From Pyronema omphalodes (taxonomy: Eukaryota > Ascomycota > Pezizomycetes > Pezizales > Pyronemataceae): a DNA stretch of 64,000 bases. Made by a program: the position numbers and the translations under genes. Shown here in pieces: positions 48,538 to 60,105 of this stretch. Where the stretch lies: the NCBI GenBank assembly GCA_024516155.1, contig JAJJXM010000016.1, forward strand, positions 620,001 through 684,000, written 5' to 3'. Positions within the stretch are counted from its first letter, which is position 1; the number at the start of each line of letters is the position of its first letter. The notes under the pieces were generated by a model. That model was given only the letters and a program-made list of their open reading frames with translations. It was not told the DNA's origin and did not search any database.

Positions 48538-49856
48538 AGCAAAGAAGTGTCAAATTCCAGGCCATAAATCATCTTCAAACAATTTCATCAACCATAAAAA
48601 CTATCCCTTATACCATCTGGCATCATCCATAAGCGACGTGCACAGGGATCCATACTGTTCCGGGGGGTTTTTTTTTAAGAAAAAAGAAAATCTTCAAGAG
48701 CCTATGAAATTGATGATGCGTTGCCGTGGCAGGTAGATGAGGTGTAAAGCTTACAACTTACAACTTACAACTTACATAAACCTCCCGCATTCCGAATTCC
48801 TGTAAGGAATCTGACGATGAGCGTGAGCATGGCTGCACGAGCGTGGGGTTGATATAAATGTAGACTATAATGAAACATGCTAGCCGACTCCAGACTCCAG
48901 ATCCGATTCAAGATTCGATTCAAGATTCGATTCAAGAAAAACGACACCCAGGGGAGGTACCTGCAGCCTACCTACCTTGCTAGGTTGAGATGGCTATGAT
49001 ATAGTTTTTAGTATCTGATAATTCCAGGGATCAGGGACCAGGGACCAGGGTTATACTGTGATGAGTAGACTGTGATGAGTAAATGAGTAGATGAGTAGAT
49101 GAGTGATGAGATACCGTGTGGTCATTTCTAAAGCGTTGTGGCGTTGCTGCGTTGCTGCGTTGCTGCGAGCTGAGTATACGTATTTACCGCGGTGCTTATC
49201 ACAGCGATATCACAATATCACAATATCAATATCAATATCATAACATCTTTTACTTGCTTGACTTGAAGTTCTCTTTTTCTGCTTCTATTCACTTAATCAA
49301 GTCCTTCCTCATCATCTGGTATAAAATACAAAATACATATCACAACATATCATACACCCCCCCATCCCATCCCATCCTACCCATCCCATCCCATCCTTCC
49401 ACGATTTTGCTTCCCACCTAAAATACACATTCCATCTACATAATTCCCACCCGCTAAATCCCAAAAAAAGAAAAAAAAGGAAAAAAAAAAGACATTTTTC
49501 ACTGGTAACATCCCAAATTTAAAAATACAAATCTATAGGTGTAATTCTTTCCCGCTGCTCGCTGCTCGCTGCTCACCGCTGCCGTTATTGACGCCAATTG
49601 CGCCGGTTTCGTTGCTGCTGCTCCGATAACGCCGCTTACGCCGAGTTCGTCGATTGAACTTCTTTCGTCGCCTTCCTGGTTCTCGCTCTCGTCGATTTCG
49701 CCGCTCTTGCTGCTTCGCTACTCGCTCTCAATCACACAACCACAACTATTTTCTCCTCCAACCATGTCCCGCATAAGCCATAAAGGCTAGAACGAGTATG
49801 ATCAAACAATCACCTCAAATCACATCAATACCCTTCAACCACAAACACAAATCGCA

Positions 49857-51581
49857 TTAGTAAACCCTCTTTTCCGACCTAAGAGGGGCAGCTGACCCAG
49901 CCTGTGAAGAATAACCACCATACTCCTCATCGATTGGTTTGAAAGGCCAAGCCTCCCAAGCTCTTGCCAGTGTTACCAGATCCTCTGTAGAGAGGCATCT
50001 AACTCTTCTTTTTCCCAATTCCTTTCCTTTCCCATCTGGGATTTCATCGAGGATATATTCACCGCCAGGAACTAGGGATTTAAGAGCAATCTTGACCGTC
50101 TGTGCTCGTAGGGTGAAAATAGATCGTACCATCCAGTCGAAGGTGAGGAAGCGTTTTTGTACCACGTCTGGGTCTTTGTGAAGGAAATATTCATGGAGGA
50201 CTTGGGGGACAAAGTCTACCACGGTGATCCGACGGCCTTCGGGATGAACTTGGGTAAGGACATCGATAGCCAATGGGGATTTATTACGTTCCTCAGCGGC
50301 TTGTAAAAGTTTCGGAACGGTAGATTCGGCATATAATTCATCCTCCACAGCTTTTTTCATAGCCATAGGTCCCATACCGGGGATAAGGTATTCCTCTTCG
50401 AATTCCGAGAACATTTCTCTTTGTTCCGGGGTGATTTGGTCTTCCAGGGGGTTTGGTCGGGGTTTTCCTCTACAGGATTCGTATTCGTTTATAAGATCTT
50501 CTGTAGTTCTGCCTGCGTATTTCAGCGCAGAATGATCTTCTAAAGCTCTAGCGCTTAGATATTCGCCGATTGCTACACGGAGTTTTTCTTCCCAGAGTTC
50601 CTTGCGGTAGATGATGTTGCGAGTTACTTTTTCGCCGGCTTGTTTCTCGGTCATCTGCCAGTGTTTGTAGTTTACCATGATACGATCGACGGGTTTTCGC
50701 ATTTTAACATCAACATCGGTTCTTTCTCCGAGTTGGTCGAGGTTTTTGCCTATTAATCGCTTGTGGTTCAGGACGGAGGTTTGGAATCCCTTGCCGGTAC
50801 GGACTCCTGGGGCGGAGGCAACTTCCGTCACTTCACAGGAAGATGAGGCTAGGATTGATGGTCTGGATCGGGTCTGGATAACGCGGGGAAGAATTCGTTC
50901 TTTTGCTTCGGATTTTAAGAGGAGGATAAATCGTACACGACCGAATTGTTGAATCCAGGATCCCACGAAACATGTTTGTAGTAGCTGGGTAACTACACGA
51001 TCGGAGTCGGCGCGGTGTGCAATGTTACCGATGAATAGGAGGGAGGTGTTTAGATCGCCGGTGTTTGGGAGAGTTTCGATTTGCGGAGGGACATAATCGG
51101 GGGAAAAATCTTTCTTTGAGAATGGTCCTGATACCAGTCGGGAATAGGTATCCCAATCATATCCGTCGAGCTTGACAATGTGCATGTTTGTACAGTCTTC
51201 TTTTAGCTCTGATAGATGTGCGTGGTAATGCTTATCGGGTTCTAGGAGGATGTGGGAACGAGGTGAAAGCGCTTTGTTTAAGGTGAGACCCAGGAGACCG
51301 AATCCTGGGTTCATCTCAATGATGTTGGTACCCTTCCATGCGTCTAGCTTTAAGCTATTTGCGATCTTATCTGGAATTATTAGCTGGTGGTTCCCGAAGG
51401 AGGACAGGGGAGTGATGAGAGAAGAAGGAAGCCCATAAGCACAGAACCTACCACATAATTTCCCGTCAAGTATCTCGTACCGTGTGTGTTTGCTAGCTCG
51501 TGAGGTTATTAGGTTTTTTGCGATAAACTCCCGGTTGAACTTGGAAGTCGCCCTTCGTAATGTCGTTGCGAGACCTGGCAT
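49857..51581 (-). CDS. MTF1: Mitochondrial transcription factor B / rRNA dimethyladenosine transferase-like protein
   Basis: A single exon of 574 aa. The N-terminal 35 residues are basic and poor in acidic residues (MPGLATTLRRATSKFNREF), consistent with a mitochondrial presequence. IIEMNPGFGLLGL at 87-99 corresponds to the SAM-binding motif I of KsgA/Dim1 methyltransferases, followed by an acidic LLEPDKHY strand end and FIGNIAH at 183-189 near the usual N-x-P-Y catalytic position. That motif is not canonical (NIAH), so methyltransferase activity may be lost, as in yeast Mtf1, which instead helps mitochondrial RNA polymerase open promoters. It is longer than yeast Mtf1 (341 aa); the C-terminal half is a fungal extension. 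It lies divergent to the AMSH-like gene. The symbol reflects family resemblance only. Confidence 0.8.
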   Translation of the reverse strand: MPGLATTLRRATSKFNREFIAKNLITSRASKHTRYEILDGKLCGRFCAYGLPSSLITPLSSFGNHQLIIPDKIANSLKLDAWKGTNIIEMNPGFGLLGLTLNKALSPRSHILLEPDKHYHAHLSELKEDCTNMHIVKLDGYDWDTYSRLVSGPFSKKDFSPDYVPPQIETLPNTGDLNTSLLFIGNIAHRADSDRVVTQLLQTCFVGSWIQQFGRVRFILLLKSEAKERILPRVIQTRSRPSILASSSCEVTEVASAPGVRTGKGFQTSVLNHKRLIGKNLDQLGERTDVDVKMRKPVDRIMVNYKHWQMTEKQAGEKVTRNIIYRKELWEEKLRVAIGEYLSARALEDHSALKYAGRTTEDLINEYESCRGKPRPNPLEDQITPEQREMFSEFEEEYLIPGMGPMAMKKAVEDELYAESTVPKLLQAAEERNKSPLAIDVLTQVHPEGRRITVVDFVPQVLHEYFLHKDPDVVQKRFLTFDWMVRSIFTLRAQTVKIALKSLVPGGEYILDEIPDGKGKELGKRRVRCLSTEDLVTLARAWEAWPFKPIDEEYGGYSSQAGSAAPLRSEKRVY

Positions 51582-52346
51582 GGCTGACGCGGCGGGAACT
51601 GTCCTGGTAAACAGTCAGCGACAGTAGCGACGGGAGAGGCGGAAGGCGAACCTGAACCTGGTGTTTCCTGACGTTGGAAAAAAGTTAACGCGCTGAGAAG
51701 ACTAGTGTCGGTTCGGATGTCGGATGATGCAGCTCATCCAGTGGGGTTGACAGGGGTATGTGTTTCTCGGGCCGAAGAGCGTAACTGTGTCAAGCCGAGA
51801 CATCACGTCAGAGTTCGGGCCGAAGGGCATAACCGTGTCAAGCCGAGACATCACGTCAGAGTTCGGGCCGAGTTTATGCAAGCGAGCCCCACTCCCGAAA
51901 AACGGATTTTATGCAAGTTTCACAGCCGTCAACCCCTCTTCATCCTGGCTCATCTTGGCTAAGCGGTGGGGCGTGGCGGCTGATTGCATTTAGTTAGCAA
52001 ACTCTCCTCTACCCGCCGCGCGTGCATTTGATGCTTGCAACATGCAACAACCGATGCCACCGCCTGAGAGCCGCAGCAAGACAATAGCAACCAGAGCGCG
52101 AGGCATCACCACCAGCTGGAGAACACGAATAGAATTAACAAAAAGAAGGTAGAATATAGTTGGGGGATAATCTCGACAATAATCAAAAACATAAAAAGGT
52201 CTTAACCCTTTATCCGGTTACATTTGGACCCAGCTCCATTCTAAAGCTCCCCCGTTCACGTTCATCAATCCCGCAGCCCCACCACTGCTAGCACCAGAAA
52301 CCAACAGCTGCCCCGCGACTGCACGAACAAACCAACAACAACCGGT
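51582..52346. promoter_or_regulatory. Shared upstream region of the mtTFB-like and AMSH-like genes
   Basis: 765 bp separate the two divergent start codons. It includes the 48-bp tandem repeat at 51767-51872. A short frame over the repeat is not considered a gene. No clear TATA box was seen for either gene. Confidence 0.5.
51767..51872. repeat. 48-bp tandem repeat, 2.2 copies, in a divergent promoter
   Basis: Units start at 51767 and 51815, and a 10-bp third start lies at 51863, all beginning TCGGGCCGA. The two full units differ at only a few positions. Each carries ATCACGTCAGAG, which holds the CRE-like half site TGACGT on the other strand. Confidence 0.9.
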
Positions 52347-54444
52347 ATGGAAGTGGAATACAGATCTAGCAACCGCTCCTTGAGCAGAAGGAGTGAAGCG
52401 CCTCCTCCGAAAAGTACGAAGGAACTCAGCGAGGCGGCCTGTGAATTCGAATTTGATCCTTCTATTCCGTTACTCTACTGGTTTCGCACCGCGGACAACG
52501 GGTTGAAAGAGGTATTATAGCTTCTTTCTAGCTCGCACGAAGCTTCACTACTTAACTGTCTCAGGCCAAAATCTATCAACAGGAAGGCGACTACCAGCAC
52601 GCATTCTTCCTTTACATGCGCTTTCTCGAGTATGTTCCATACAGCTCTGCCAGCTCGTCATAGCTAATTCAATTACAGACTGGTCTACAATAAATTAGAC
52701 AAACACCCCGACTACGTCAACGCCATTCGCAACCGTAACGACCCTCGAATCCTTCGTCTACAATCTCTCCGAGCTCAAGCCGGCAGCGCAATGGTCGAGA
52801 TGGAAAAGTTGAAACCCCTAATTACCGCTCGATACGATGCGTACCGCCAGAAAGCTCTCAACTCTCCTCCTCCCTCCTCTCGAGTCGGCAAAACTACTCC
52901 CTCCTTCTCCAACCGACGATCTGGGCAGCCAGAGTCGTTGAATTTGAGTATGCAGCGCCGTATGAGTGCCAGCTCTATTACAGGTCCATTTTCTCCACCC
53001 TTGAGGTCCGGAGGTCAGAAAATAGAACTAGACTCCAACGTTGCCATCGACATAGCTCGACAGGAATATGAACGACGGCAACATATTAAACATGAAAAGC
53101 AACTTGCGGCGGCAAGGAAAGCCGGCCTTAACGTCCCTGTTGATTCTACCGGCGCAGAGATTCTTCGAATCCCAACGCCCACCTTTAGTCCTCGGCCTCC
53201 CGTAACACCGCGGGCACTCTCCCATCTCCGGACCAGTGAACTTGAATCCGAAACTGAGCGTCGAACTCGGGAGGCCCTAGAACATGAACTCGACGTAATA
53301 GAATCCGTCAAAGCCTTATCCCTTGCAGAAGCCTACGACTCCCGACCTGCAGTAGAACAGGTTCAACAAATATACTCACCCGTCGCAACCAGAGATTATA
53401 ATATCTCCGCTTATGATTTCGACGGGTTCCCTGCCATGCCAGATCAACCTATCGCCGAATCCCCGGCAATTCCTAGATGGCAGGGGAGCTATCCTACTAT
53501 CCCAAAACCTCAGCATAGTCCCGCACCTTATATCCCCGCATTTCCAAGAGCTCCCACTCCCCCAAGACCCCCGAAAGGAATCCCTACTATCCCCCCACCA
53601 CCTCTACCAGCAAAATACGAACCCCCACCACCGCCCATCTTCCCCGGCGGCATCCCCCCACCTCCCCCTCCCAAGAGCCCTTACTACTCCCACACCCACT
53701 CCCCAGCCCTACCCCCAAAAACAACACTATCCTCTGCACCCGCAACCCCCGCAACAGTCCCCTTCAGCACGCCCTCCTCCCTCGAAGACGGCACCCCCCT
53801 GCGCACTGTTTTCCTCCCCAGCACTCTCCGGTCAACCTTCCTCTCCATTGCCTCCCCCAACACAAACCGCAACCTCGAAACCTGCGGTATCCTCTGCGGT
53901 TTCCTCGAAAACAACGCCTTCTTCATTTCGCGGCTCGTAATCCCGGAACAAACCGCCACAAGCGATACCTGCACAACAAAAGACGAAGAAGGGTTATTTG
54001 AATATTGTGATAAGGAGGAGTTAATGGTATTGGGTTGGATACATACGCATCCTACCCAGACCTGTTTTATGAGTAGTGTCGATTGTCATACGCAGCTTGG
54101 GTATCAGTGTATGCTTAAGGAAGCTATTGCCGTTGTTGTGGCGCCGAGTAAGAGGCCTTCGTAAGTCTTTCCTTTCTATACCCCGTTCCTCTGCCGCTTA
54201 TATCATCCATCCTATTCTCCATCCCCCCGCCGCTAACCCTCCTCGCAACAGATGGGGAGTATTCCGTCTCACCGATCCCCCCGGAATCCAGACTATCCGG
54301 AATTGCACCCAGCAATCGGCATTCCATCCTCATGATGGTGGTGATATATATACCGATGCTGTATCCTCCGGAATGGCGGCTGGTCATGTCAGGGAGGTTC
54401 CTGTCGCTTTTGAGTGTGTGGATTTAAGGAAGACCAAGTGGTAG
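52347..54444 (+). CDS. AMSH-like JAMM-family deubiquitinase (Sst2 type)
   Basis: Exons are 52347-52511, 52565-52629, 52679-54160 and 54252-54444, with introns of 53, 49 and 91 bp; the protein is 634 aa. The N-terminal part (to about residue 130) matches the USP8/AMSH dimerisation region: FYRTADNGLKE-like start, QEGDYQHAFFLYMRFLELVYNKL. The middle is Pro-rich. The MPN domain starts near residue 450 with NLETCGILCGFL, which supplies the catalytic Glu. The zinc motif is at 532-545: His532, His534, Ser542 and Asp545 in IHTHPTQTCFMSSVD. AMSH-specific insertions are present (SDTC, and CTQQSAFHPH near the second zinc site). AMSH and fission yeast Sst2 cleave Lys63-linked ubiquitin on endosomes and control cargo sorting with ESCRT-0. 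The final exon ends DLRKTKW, as expected for the family. Confidence 0.93.
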
Positions 54445-54475
54445 GGGCTGTAATGGCGGGGAGGGACGGGCAGGC

Positions 54476-54494
54476 GGGGGGGGGGGGGGGGGGG
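54476..54494. repeat. Poly-G tract, 19 bp
   Basis: A G run directly after the AMSH-like gene, followed by four units of a 14-bp GATGATGGTGGGTG repeat. Confidence 0.95.
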
Positions 54495-54944
54495 AGGATG
54501 ATGGTGGGTGGATGATGGTGGGTGGATGATGGTGGGTGGATGATGGTGGGTAGATACAGGATACATGACACAGAGGATGGATATGGTGGATAGACATGGA
54601 GACTACAAATCTTCATTCTCCATTCTCCATTATCAACCATAAACCAACAACCATCAACCATCCCACCATCCCACCATCAACCATCAACCATCAACCATAA
54701 ACCATCCCACCATCACAACAACAACAACCAAACAATCCCCAGCAAGAATCTTTCCCCCAAAAACAAACAAACAAACAACAAATCGGTCAAAACACCGTCT
54801 ATAGATTTTACTTATTCTTCATAAATCTATCATCCATCATCCATCATGTAGCTAGTTGATTAATAATTACTCTAGTTTAGTTTAGTTTTTTTGCAAAATA
54901 AGAATTGTAGATAATAACAAATTTCCGTAGCCTTATCTGTATCC

Positions 54945-55022
54945 TGAGACTTGAGACTTGAGATTTGAGATTTGAGAACTGAGAACTGAGATTTGAGAAC
55001 TGAGATTTGAGACTTGAGACTT
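54945..55022. repeat. Short GAGACTTGAGA/GAGAACTGAGA tandem repeat
   Basis: About ten imperfect 7-bp units of the form GAGA(T/C/A)(T/C)T. The minus frames give SQIS/SQFS repeats and are not genes. Confidence 0.85.
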
Positions 55023-55493
55023 GGGGAATAAGGATAGTGGTGACACTGAGAGAAAACACAGAGATGATGACAATGGCAATGACTCCAATTCGATAACGAC
55101 AATAACACTGAAAAAAAAAAAACAAAAAAAAAACCACACGAGAAGCACATGAGAAGCGCAGAAGATATAACAAGACGACACAAATAAAGACACTACTATC
55201 ACCGGCGTATAATTCCCCCGTTTCTCCTGCACCAATGCAATCCAATCGTAGAGATCATTTGAACGACAGAAGAAAAAAAACGCAGAAAACATCAACAACA
55301 AGTAGAAGAAGAAGAAGTATTGTCTAATAACTTTGATAGGTATCATGGTATTATATCCACAGTTAAAAAAAAAAATAAAACCGTGAAAAAAAAACTCCGT
55401 AATCCTTCTCAATCCAGTACATTTTGTCCCACTTGAATACTTCACTCATACAAAAGTTAGACAAAAAACTCCCCACCCCGTCAAGTCCCAGCA

Positions 55494-55511
55494 CCCCCCC
55501 CCCCCCCCCCC
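55494..55511. repeat. Poly-C tract, 18 bp
   Basis: A C run about 50 bp past the stop codon of the eIF2A gene. Confidence 0.95.
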
Positions 55512-55559
55512 AACCCCCCAAACAAACAAACCCAGATCCAAGTCTCAGAGACCTATGGA

Positions 55560-57891
55560 CTATGGGTTAACACCCAACTGTTCCAATTCCTCTCTAACCT
55601 CAGACTCGGTCTTAATCTTCTTCAACTGAGTATCCTCCAATTTCTCCCCCTTGGCAAGTCTTTGCTTCAATTCTTCAATAGCTCTAAGCTTCTTAAGCAA
55701 GCCACGAACTTTCTTTTCGTCGTCTTGCTGAAGAGCCTGCTTAGGAGCGTTGTCCTTGGGGGGACGACTCTTGCTGCGTCCACGTCCATTGCGAGATTTG
55801 TCACGCGGCTGGGTAGGGACGGGAAGAGTCTGCTGAGAGGTAGGAGCGACTTGACGTCCCTCCCTCTCGGCGGCTTCGGCATCGGCTTTCGCCTTCTTAG
55901 CCGCCTCGCGCTTCTTTTTGTTCTTGAGGGCGCTCTTGGAGAGGTTGGATTCCTCGTCGGCACCGGCACCGGTTCCAGCAAGAGAAACACCACCACCGGG
56001 AGCAGCACCGGGAACAAGAGGAGTAGCACCGGGAACAACGCGGGGACCACGGCCCTTTCCAAAGCCGTTGACACCGTTGCTGCCTCCACCATTGGCGTAG
56101 ATGTGCGCAGCTCCACCCTCATCCTCGCGCTTGAAGTGAAGAGGAGTCTCGGATCCACGGGCGTGAGGAGGACGGTAGGCACCGGTAGCCTTCTTGGGGG
56201 CGGCGGTTGCAACGTGAGTCAATGCCGAAGCGTGGGGAGTAGGTGCCGGGGGGAGAGGGTTAGGAAGGGCAATGCCACGCTGGGGGCGCCAGGAAACGTG
56301 GTAAAGCTCCTCCATGTCACACTTGTACATGAGCTCTCCGGTGTAGTACCACATCATCACTCCGTTGTCTACACGGAGACGAGGGGAGGTGGTAGCGGTA
56401 AGGATGTGACGTCCATCGGGGGACCACTCGCAAATAGACGGGTTGGAAGACTCAATGGTGGTAATCTTACGCATACCCGCCAGGCGGTCGTAGACGTCGA
56501 TTTGTCCCTGCAAGTTTCCAAATCCAGCCACAAGCACAAAGCGTGCGTGGGGAGAGAAAAGGATGGTGTTACGGGGACCAGCGGGGAGTTGGTGAACAAC
56601 GTTGGCGCGGGCGTCAAAGATCCTGGTCTTGGCGGGCATAAATCCGTAAACAACACCAAACTCCTTCGAGTCGGGAGACCAAGCAACATCGTGAATAGGA
56701 CCTTCCTTGTCTATGAAGGGTTAGCTATGTCGAATAATCACGGCTAAACACATACCAAGCTGAACACGACAGTCGTAGTTTCCAGCGACTGTCATCAGAT
56801 ATAAATTCGTTTCTCCGTAGTAACTCTTGCCCGTCTTATCGGCATCAGTCTGAGCAAAGACCAATAGCGCAGTTCCGAGGTCGTTCCACTTGAGCTGAAC
56901 CTTGTCGGCCTTGTAGAAGCTCTTCTGCGAGAGAACCATGGTCCAGTTGGGAATCTGGAACACCTTCACAAAAGCCGGCTGTCCCTTGCGCTCGGGAACG
57001 AATGCTGCGATAGAGTAGTTCTTGCCCGGGCTCAACGCAAAGTCGGCAACGCCCTCCACACGGAGGTGTCCCCACACAGTGTCCATCTTGTGTGACTCAT
57101 AGAACTGAATCTCGTTGGTGACAGCGCGGGCGCAGTACTTCTCGTCGAATGTGTACTGCAAGTTCCATCCGGTCTGACTCTTCTGGACGAATGCCGTGAT
57201 GGGTTCGGCGGTTTTCGTCTGGAAGACCTTAAGGTTCTTGGATGCGTGTCCGTCCTCCTGCTTCGCTAAGAGGGCATTAGCATAATACTTTGCGGAATAA
57301 TGATCAGGAAAGCATACTCGGTCGCTGCCACGTGATAATGAAGCTTCCCTGGGGAGAGAAACCAATCTCGTGTACATTGTCGACGGGAAGGGTAGTGTGG
57401 ACAACTCCAGTACTGGCTTCGGTCACTTGCACGCTAAAACGCGTCAGTGGTGAAAACGCGGATGGTCACAGGATATATACTTCTCAGGTGTAGCCCATGC
57501 GAACCACCTTCCGCAAGGACTGTACGTGCAGCATCTGTAGTTTCCCTGGGGTCTAATATGATCGCCATCAGCATCTGCAGCTAATTAGATCAGAGCTTTT
57601 CCAAAACGTACTTTTGGAAGTCGGGTAAGTCGGCGTATTTGGGATGAGCCTCGACAATACCGATGGTCTTGAGCGAGCGGTCTATTGAAAATTATGTCAG
57701 CATTCCGGTAAAGCATATGTAAGTGCAGGATTTATCGATATCGTTTCGCTGTGGAAAAGTACATGCTACGTAGACCAGTAGTCTCGTGACAAGTCTTTCC
57801 TCAAATAACGAAAGACTTCGAGTTTCGAGAGCAGACAATTAGAACGGTGATGCCACGTACAAGCGAACTGGGGAACAGTAGTAGAAACCAT
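55560..57891 (-). CDS. Eukaryotic translation initiation factor 2A (eIF2A), six exons
   Basis: Exons are 57861-57891, 57612-57681, 57481-57552, 57318-57433, 56756-57265 and 55560-56710. All introns have GT...AG ends and the phases agree; the product is 649 aa (yeast eIF2A 642). The start reads MVSTTVPQFAYRSLKT, with intron 1 after codon 10. I chose the third acceptor AG of intron 2 (before ACCCCAGG), because only this gives the frame DFQKPQGNYRCCTYSPCG. The beta-propeller repeats are visible as FSPQGSF, LKWNDLGTALL, VAWSPDSKEFG, LFSPHARFVLVAGFGNLQG and CEWSPDGRHILTATTSPRLRVDNG. The C-terminal part holds AYRPPHARG, a basic Lys/Ala region and the conserved end KVRGLLKKLRAIEELKQR. eIF2A delivers initiator tRNA in an eIF2-independent manner and acts in special initiation contexts. 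Confidence 0.95.
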
Positions 57892-60105
57892 TTTGCTCAG
57901 AAAGGCAGCAAACTATCGCAACTGAATGGGATGGAGTGCTGATGAAGTCGTGTAGTGTGTTTGAGCTTTTTCCTGAACGTTCCTCGCAAGTGAATGGGAG
58001 AAATAAGAAACAGGAAAGGTGTTCAACGTGGAAGATAACAGGGCCGACCGAAGCGAGGCGATAGGATAGAGATTGGCGTAGCTAGTGTTGAAGCTTCAAG
58101 GAAAAGCTGTAGATAGTCGTTCTTTCTAAAAGAAGTCGTGAAAAGTTGTGACTAGCTAAGTCTGGCGGCGGAAGGGAAGAAGGCCGAAGATTGAAAACTG
58201 AATAACGAAGAAACACCTGTTGACGCAACAGAACACAGTCACAAGGGCAGGAGCTGAAGCTGATGCAACGAACTGGAATGGATCTGGTTGCTGGTTGCTG
58301 AACTCGACTTCACGGAGGGAAACTGACTGACACGACCCGACTGATCGACTGGTGGTGGAGAAAGTAGGATAGAACTATATTAGTTGGCCGCGAAGAGGCT
58401 GAGTGTGTGGCGAGCGTAAAAATGGCTAGCGTGTAACTTCGGTGCTCACGTGTCGTGTACCGAGCCGCCCGGGAAATGGGAACCGAACTCGACAGTCTAT
58501 TTACGGGACTACAGGTTTACACCAAGTCGGCCGGTTAATGGGTCTCCGAAATAGGAAATGTTCAAATGACACCGAAGCCGAACCCGACAACCCCGAGTGC
58601 AATTGTTAAACTCACGCACGCTGCCGGCTATCACTGCCTGTATAGATGTATAATTTTTGTTCTTAAAAATGAAGGTTCCCATTTCTGCTCGCAAAACAAA
58701 AAAAAAAAAAATACAAAGAAAATACGGTCCACATTTTCAAGATATTTTACGCAGTAAGGTTTACTGAATTTCCACGGCATGACGTATATCCAGCATGCTA
58801 TCATAATCTCCAACCCCGAATGCTTGTTAACAAAGCCCTACCCAAGGTATTTCCCACGACATATCTTATGAAAACTGAGATTAATCTCCTCGAATCGCAT
58901 AGACAAATTTTATGAGACTAGCACTGTACTGCGATTCGACATAATTTCTTTCAAGAATATATATACCACTTGCAGAACGTTAATCCACACTCCTCCTTTA
59001 AGAATCTTCCCGACTTTCCCAGCCAAACTACGCAAGGCACTACCTTTTTTTTTCTCAATAGTCCCCTTTTGCCTTTCATCACCACCAACGCACAATGCAC
59101 AATGCACAATGAAGATATACATAACGCCCGGCCTTGTCACTCATCTGCAAACTTCCCCTCACGATCATAAAGACACCACTGAGACATATCCACAAAAACC
59201 TTATTCGAAGCAACCTTTCCCAAAAGAAATTCTCAATCAACCCAACTCAACTCAACTCGAGTTGCATCTACCAGGATGGAGCAAAATTCATGCTCTGTCC
59301 TATATCTGCAAGGATGATTTAATTTAATATGATTTTCTTAATCATATGGCGGTATGCCGGGTAATTTTGACAGTTCTGTAGAGATTTTCAAAAACGCTTT
59401 TTGGAGTGATGGGTAATGAAGAAGATGAGTCGGAACTGTGATGTGACGTTGTTGCTGGGCATGTACACGAGATGAGGCGCTCGAGACGAGATAATCTCGA
59501 GACTTCTCAAGACTTGTATATTCTATACTCTATAGGGCAAAAATATGCCTCGACCAATTTAGATATGTATTTTTTCCTACTCTGTGAACCCTTATTGGGA
59601 TGGGAGGAAATGTCTGAGGTGTAGGAAAATTTATTTGCAGTAAAAATCCTATACCAACAGCAACAGTTCTATACACAAATTAAGAACACCTTCTGTATAT
59701 CATATATCCTATAGCATCACACAGCATAAACATCAATTACCAAAGAGCATCAAGATTCTCCAGCTAGCTAGCTGGTAATAGGTACGTATGCCGTAATCAA
59801 TATACACAACTCAACGAAGTAAACTGTCTAGATATTTATCCCCTCTAAAAAACAAGACTAAATTCGATGATATAAAACCCTTGTAATTACATACTAGAAG
59901 AAAAATAAATCGCCGGCATATCTTGAAGTTTTATCCGCCTAACGCCATACCTCCCGTCTCCCCCCATCGCTCCCGCCCCCATCGCTCCCGCCTTCCGCCT
60001 TTCGGCTTTCGCCTTTTGCCTTTCGCTCGCCATAACCCCACCCCTCATCCCTCACCCCTCACCCCTCACCCCCCAACCCCTACCCCGCCCCGCCACCATC
60101 GATGT
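57892..60105. other. Intergenic region between two minus-strand genes
   Basis: The part next to 57892 is the upstream region of the eIF2A gene. The middle is AT-rich with short frames only. CCCATCGCTCCCGCC and CCCCTCACCCCTCA runs at 59955-60075 lie beyond the stop codon of the helicase gene. No gene seen. Confidence 0.6.

Larger units (their letters stand above)
44336..49856. other. 5.5-kb region with repeats and a MITE, no gene
   Basis: No supportable gene. It holds the G run at 46392-46406, a GTACAGGTGGCCGTG duplication at 47277-47312, the MITE at 47580-48089, the AAAACCC array at 48392-48537, GTTGCTGC runs near 49140-49170 and an Arg-codon-rich stretch at 49555-49730 that lies just past the stop of the mtTFB-like gene. 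Confidence 0.6.
54445..55559. other. Convergent 3' intergenic region, low complexity
   Basis: It holds a 19-G run at 54476-54494, a GGATGATGGTGGGT tandem repeat (period 14) to about 54550, CCATCAACCATCA runs at 54640-54710, a GAGAACTGAGATTTGA-like repeat at 54945-55020 and an 18-C run at 55494-55511. No gene. Confidence 0.8.

Noticed and set aside
48323..48578. Gly/Phe/Trp-rich minus frames
   Set aside because: They are translations of the AAAACCC array.
49555..49730. Arg/Ser-rich open frames on the minus strand after the mtTFB-like gene
   Set aside because: The stretch is built of GCT/CGT/TCG-type short repeats and is open in several frames at once, so it is more likely 3' untranslated low-complexity DNA.
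51705..51993. Frames over the 48-bp repeat between the mtTFB-like and AMSH-like genes
   Set aside because: The apparent repeat protein follows from the DNA repeat length being a multiple of three; no homology or codon signal.
55662..56747. 361-aa plus-strand frame
   Set aside because: Antisense shadow of eIF2A exon 6; the minus strand carries clear family motifs and matching introns.
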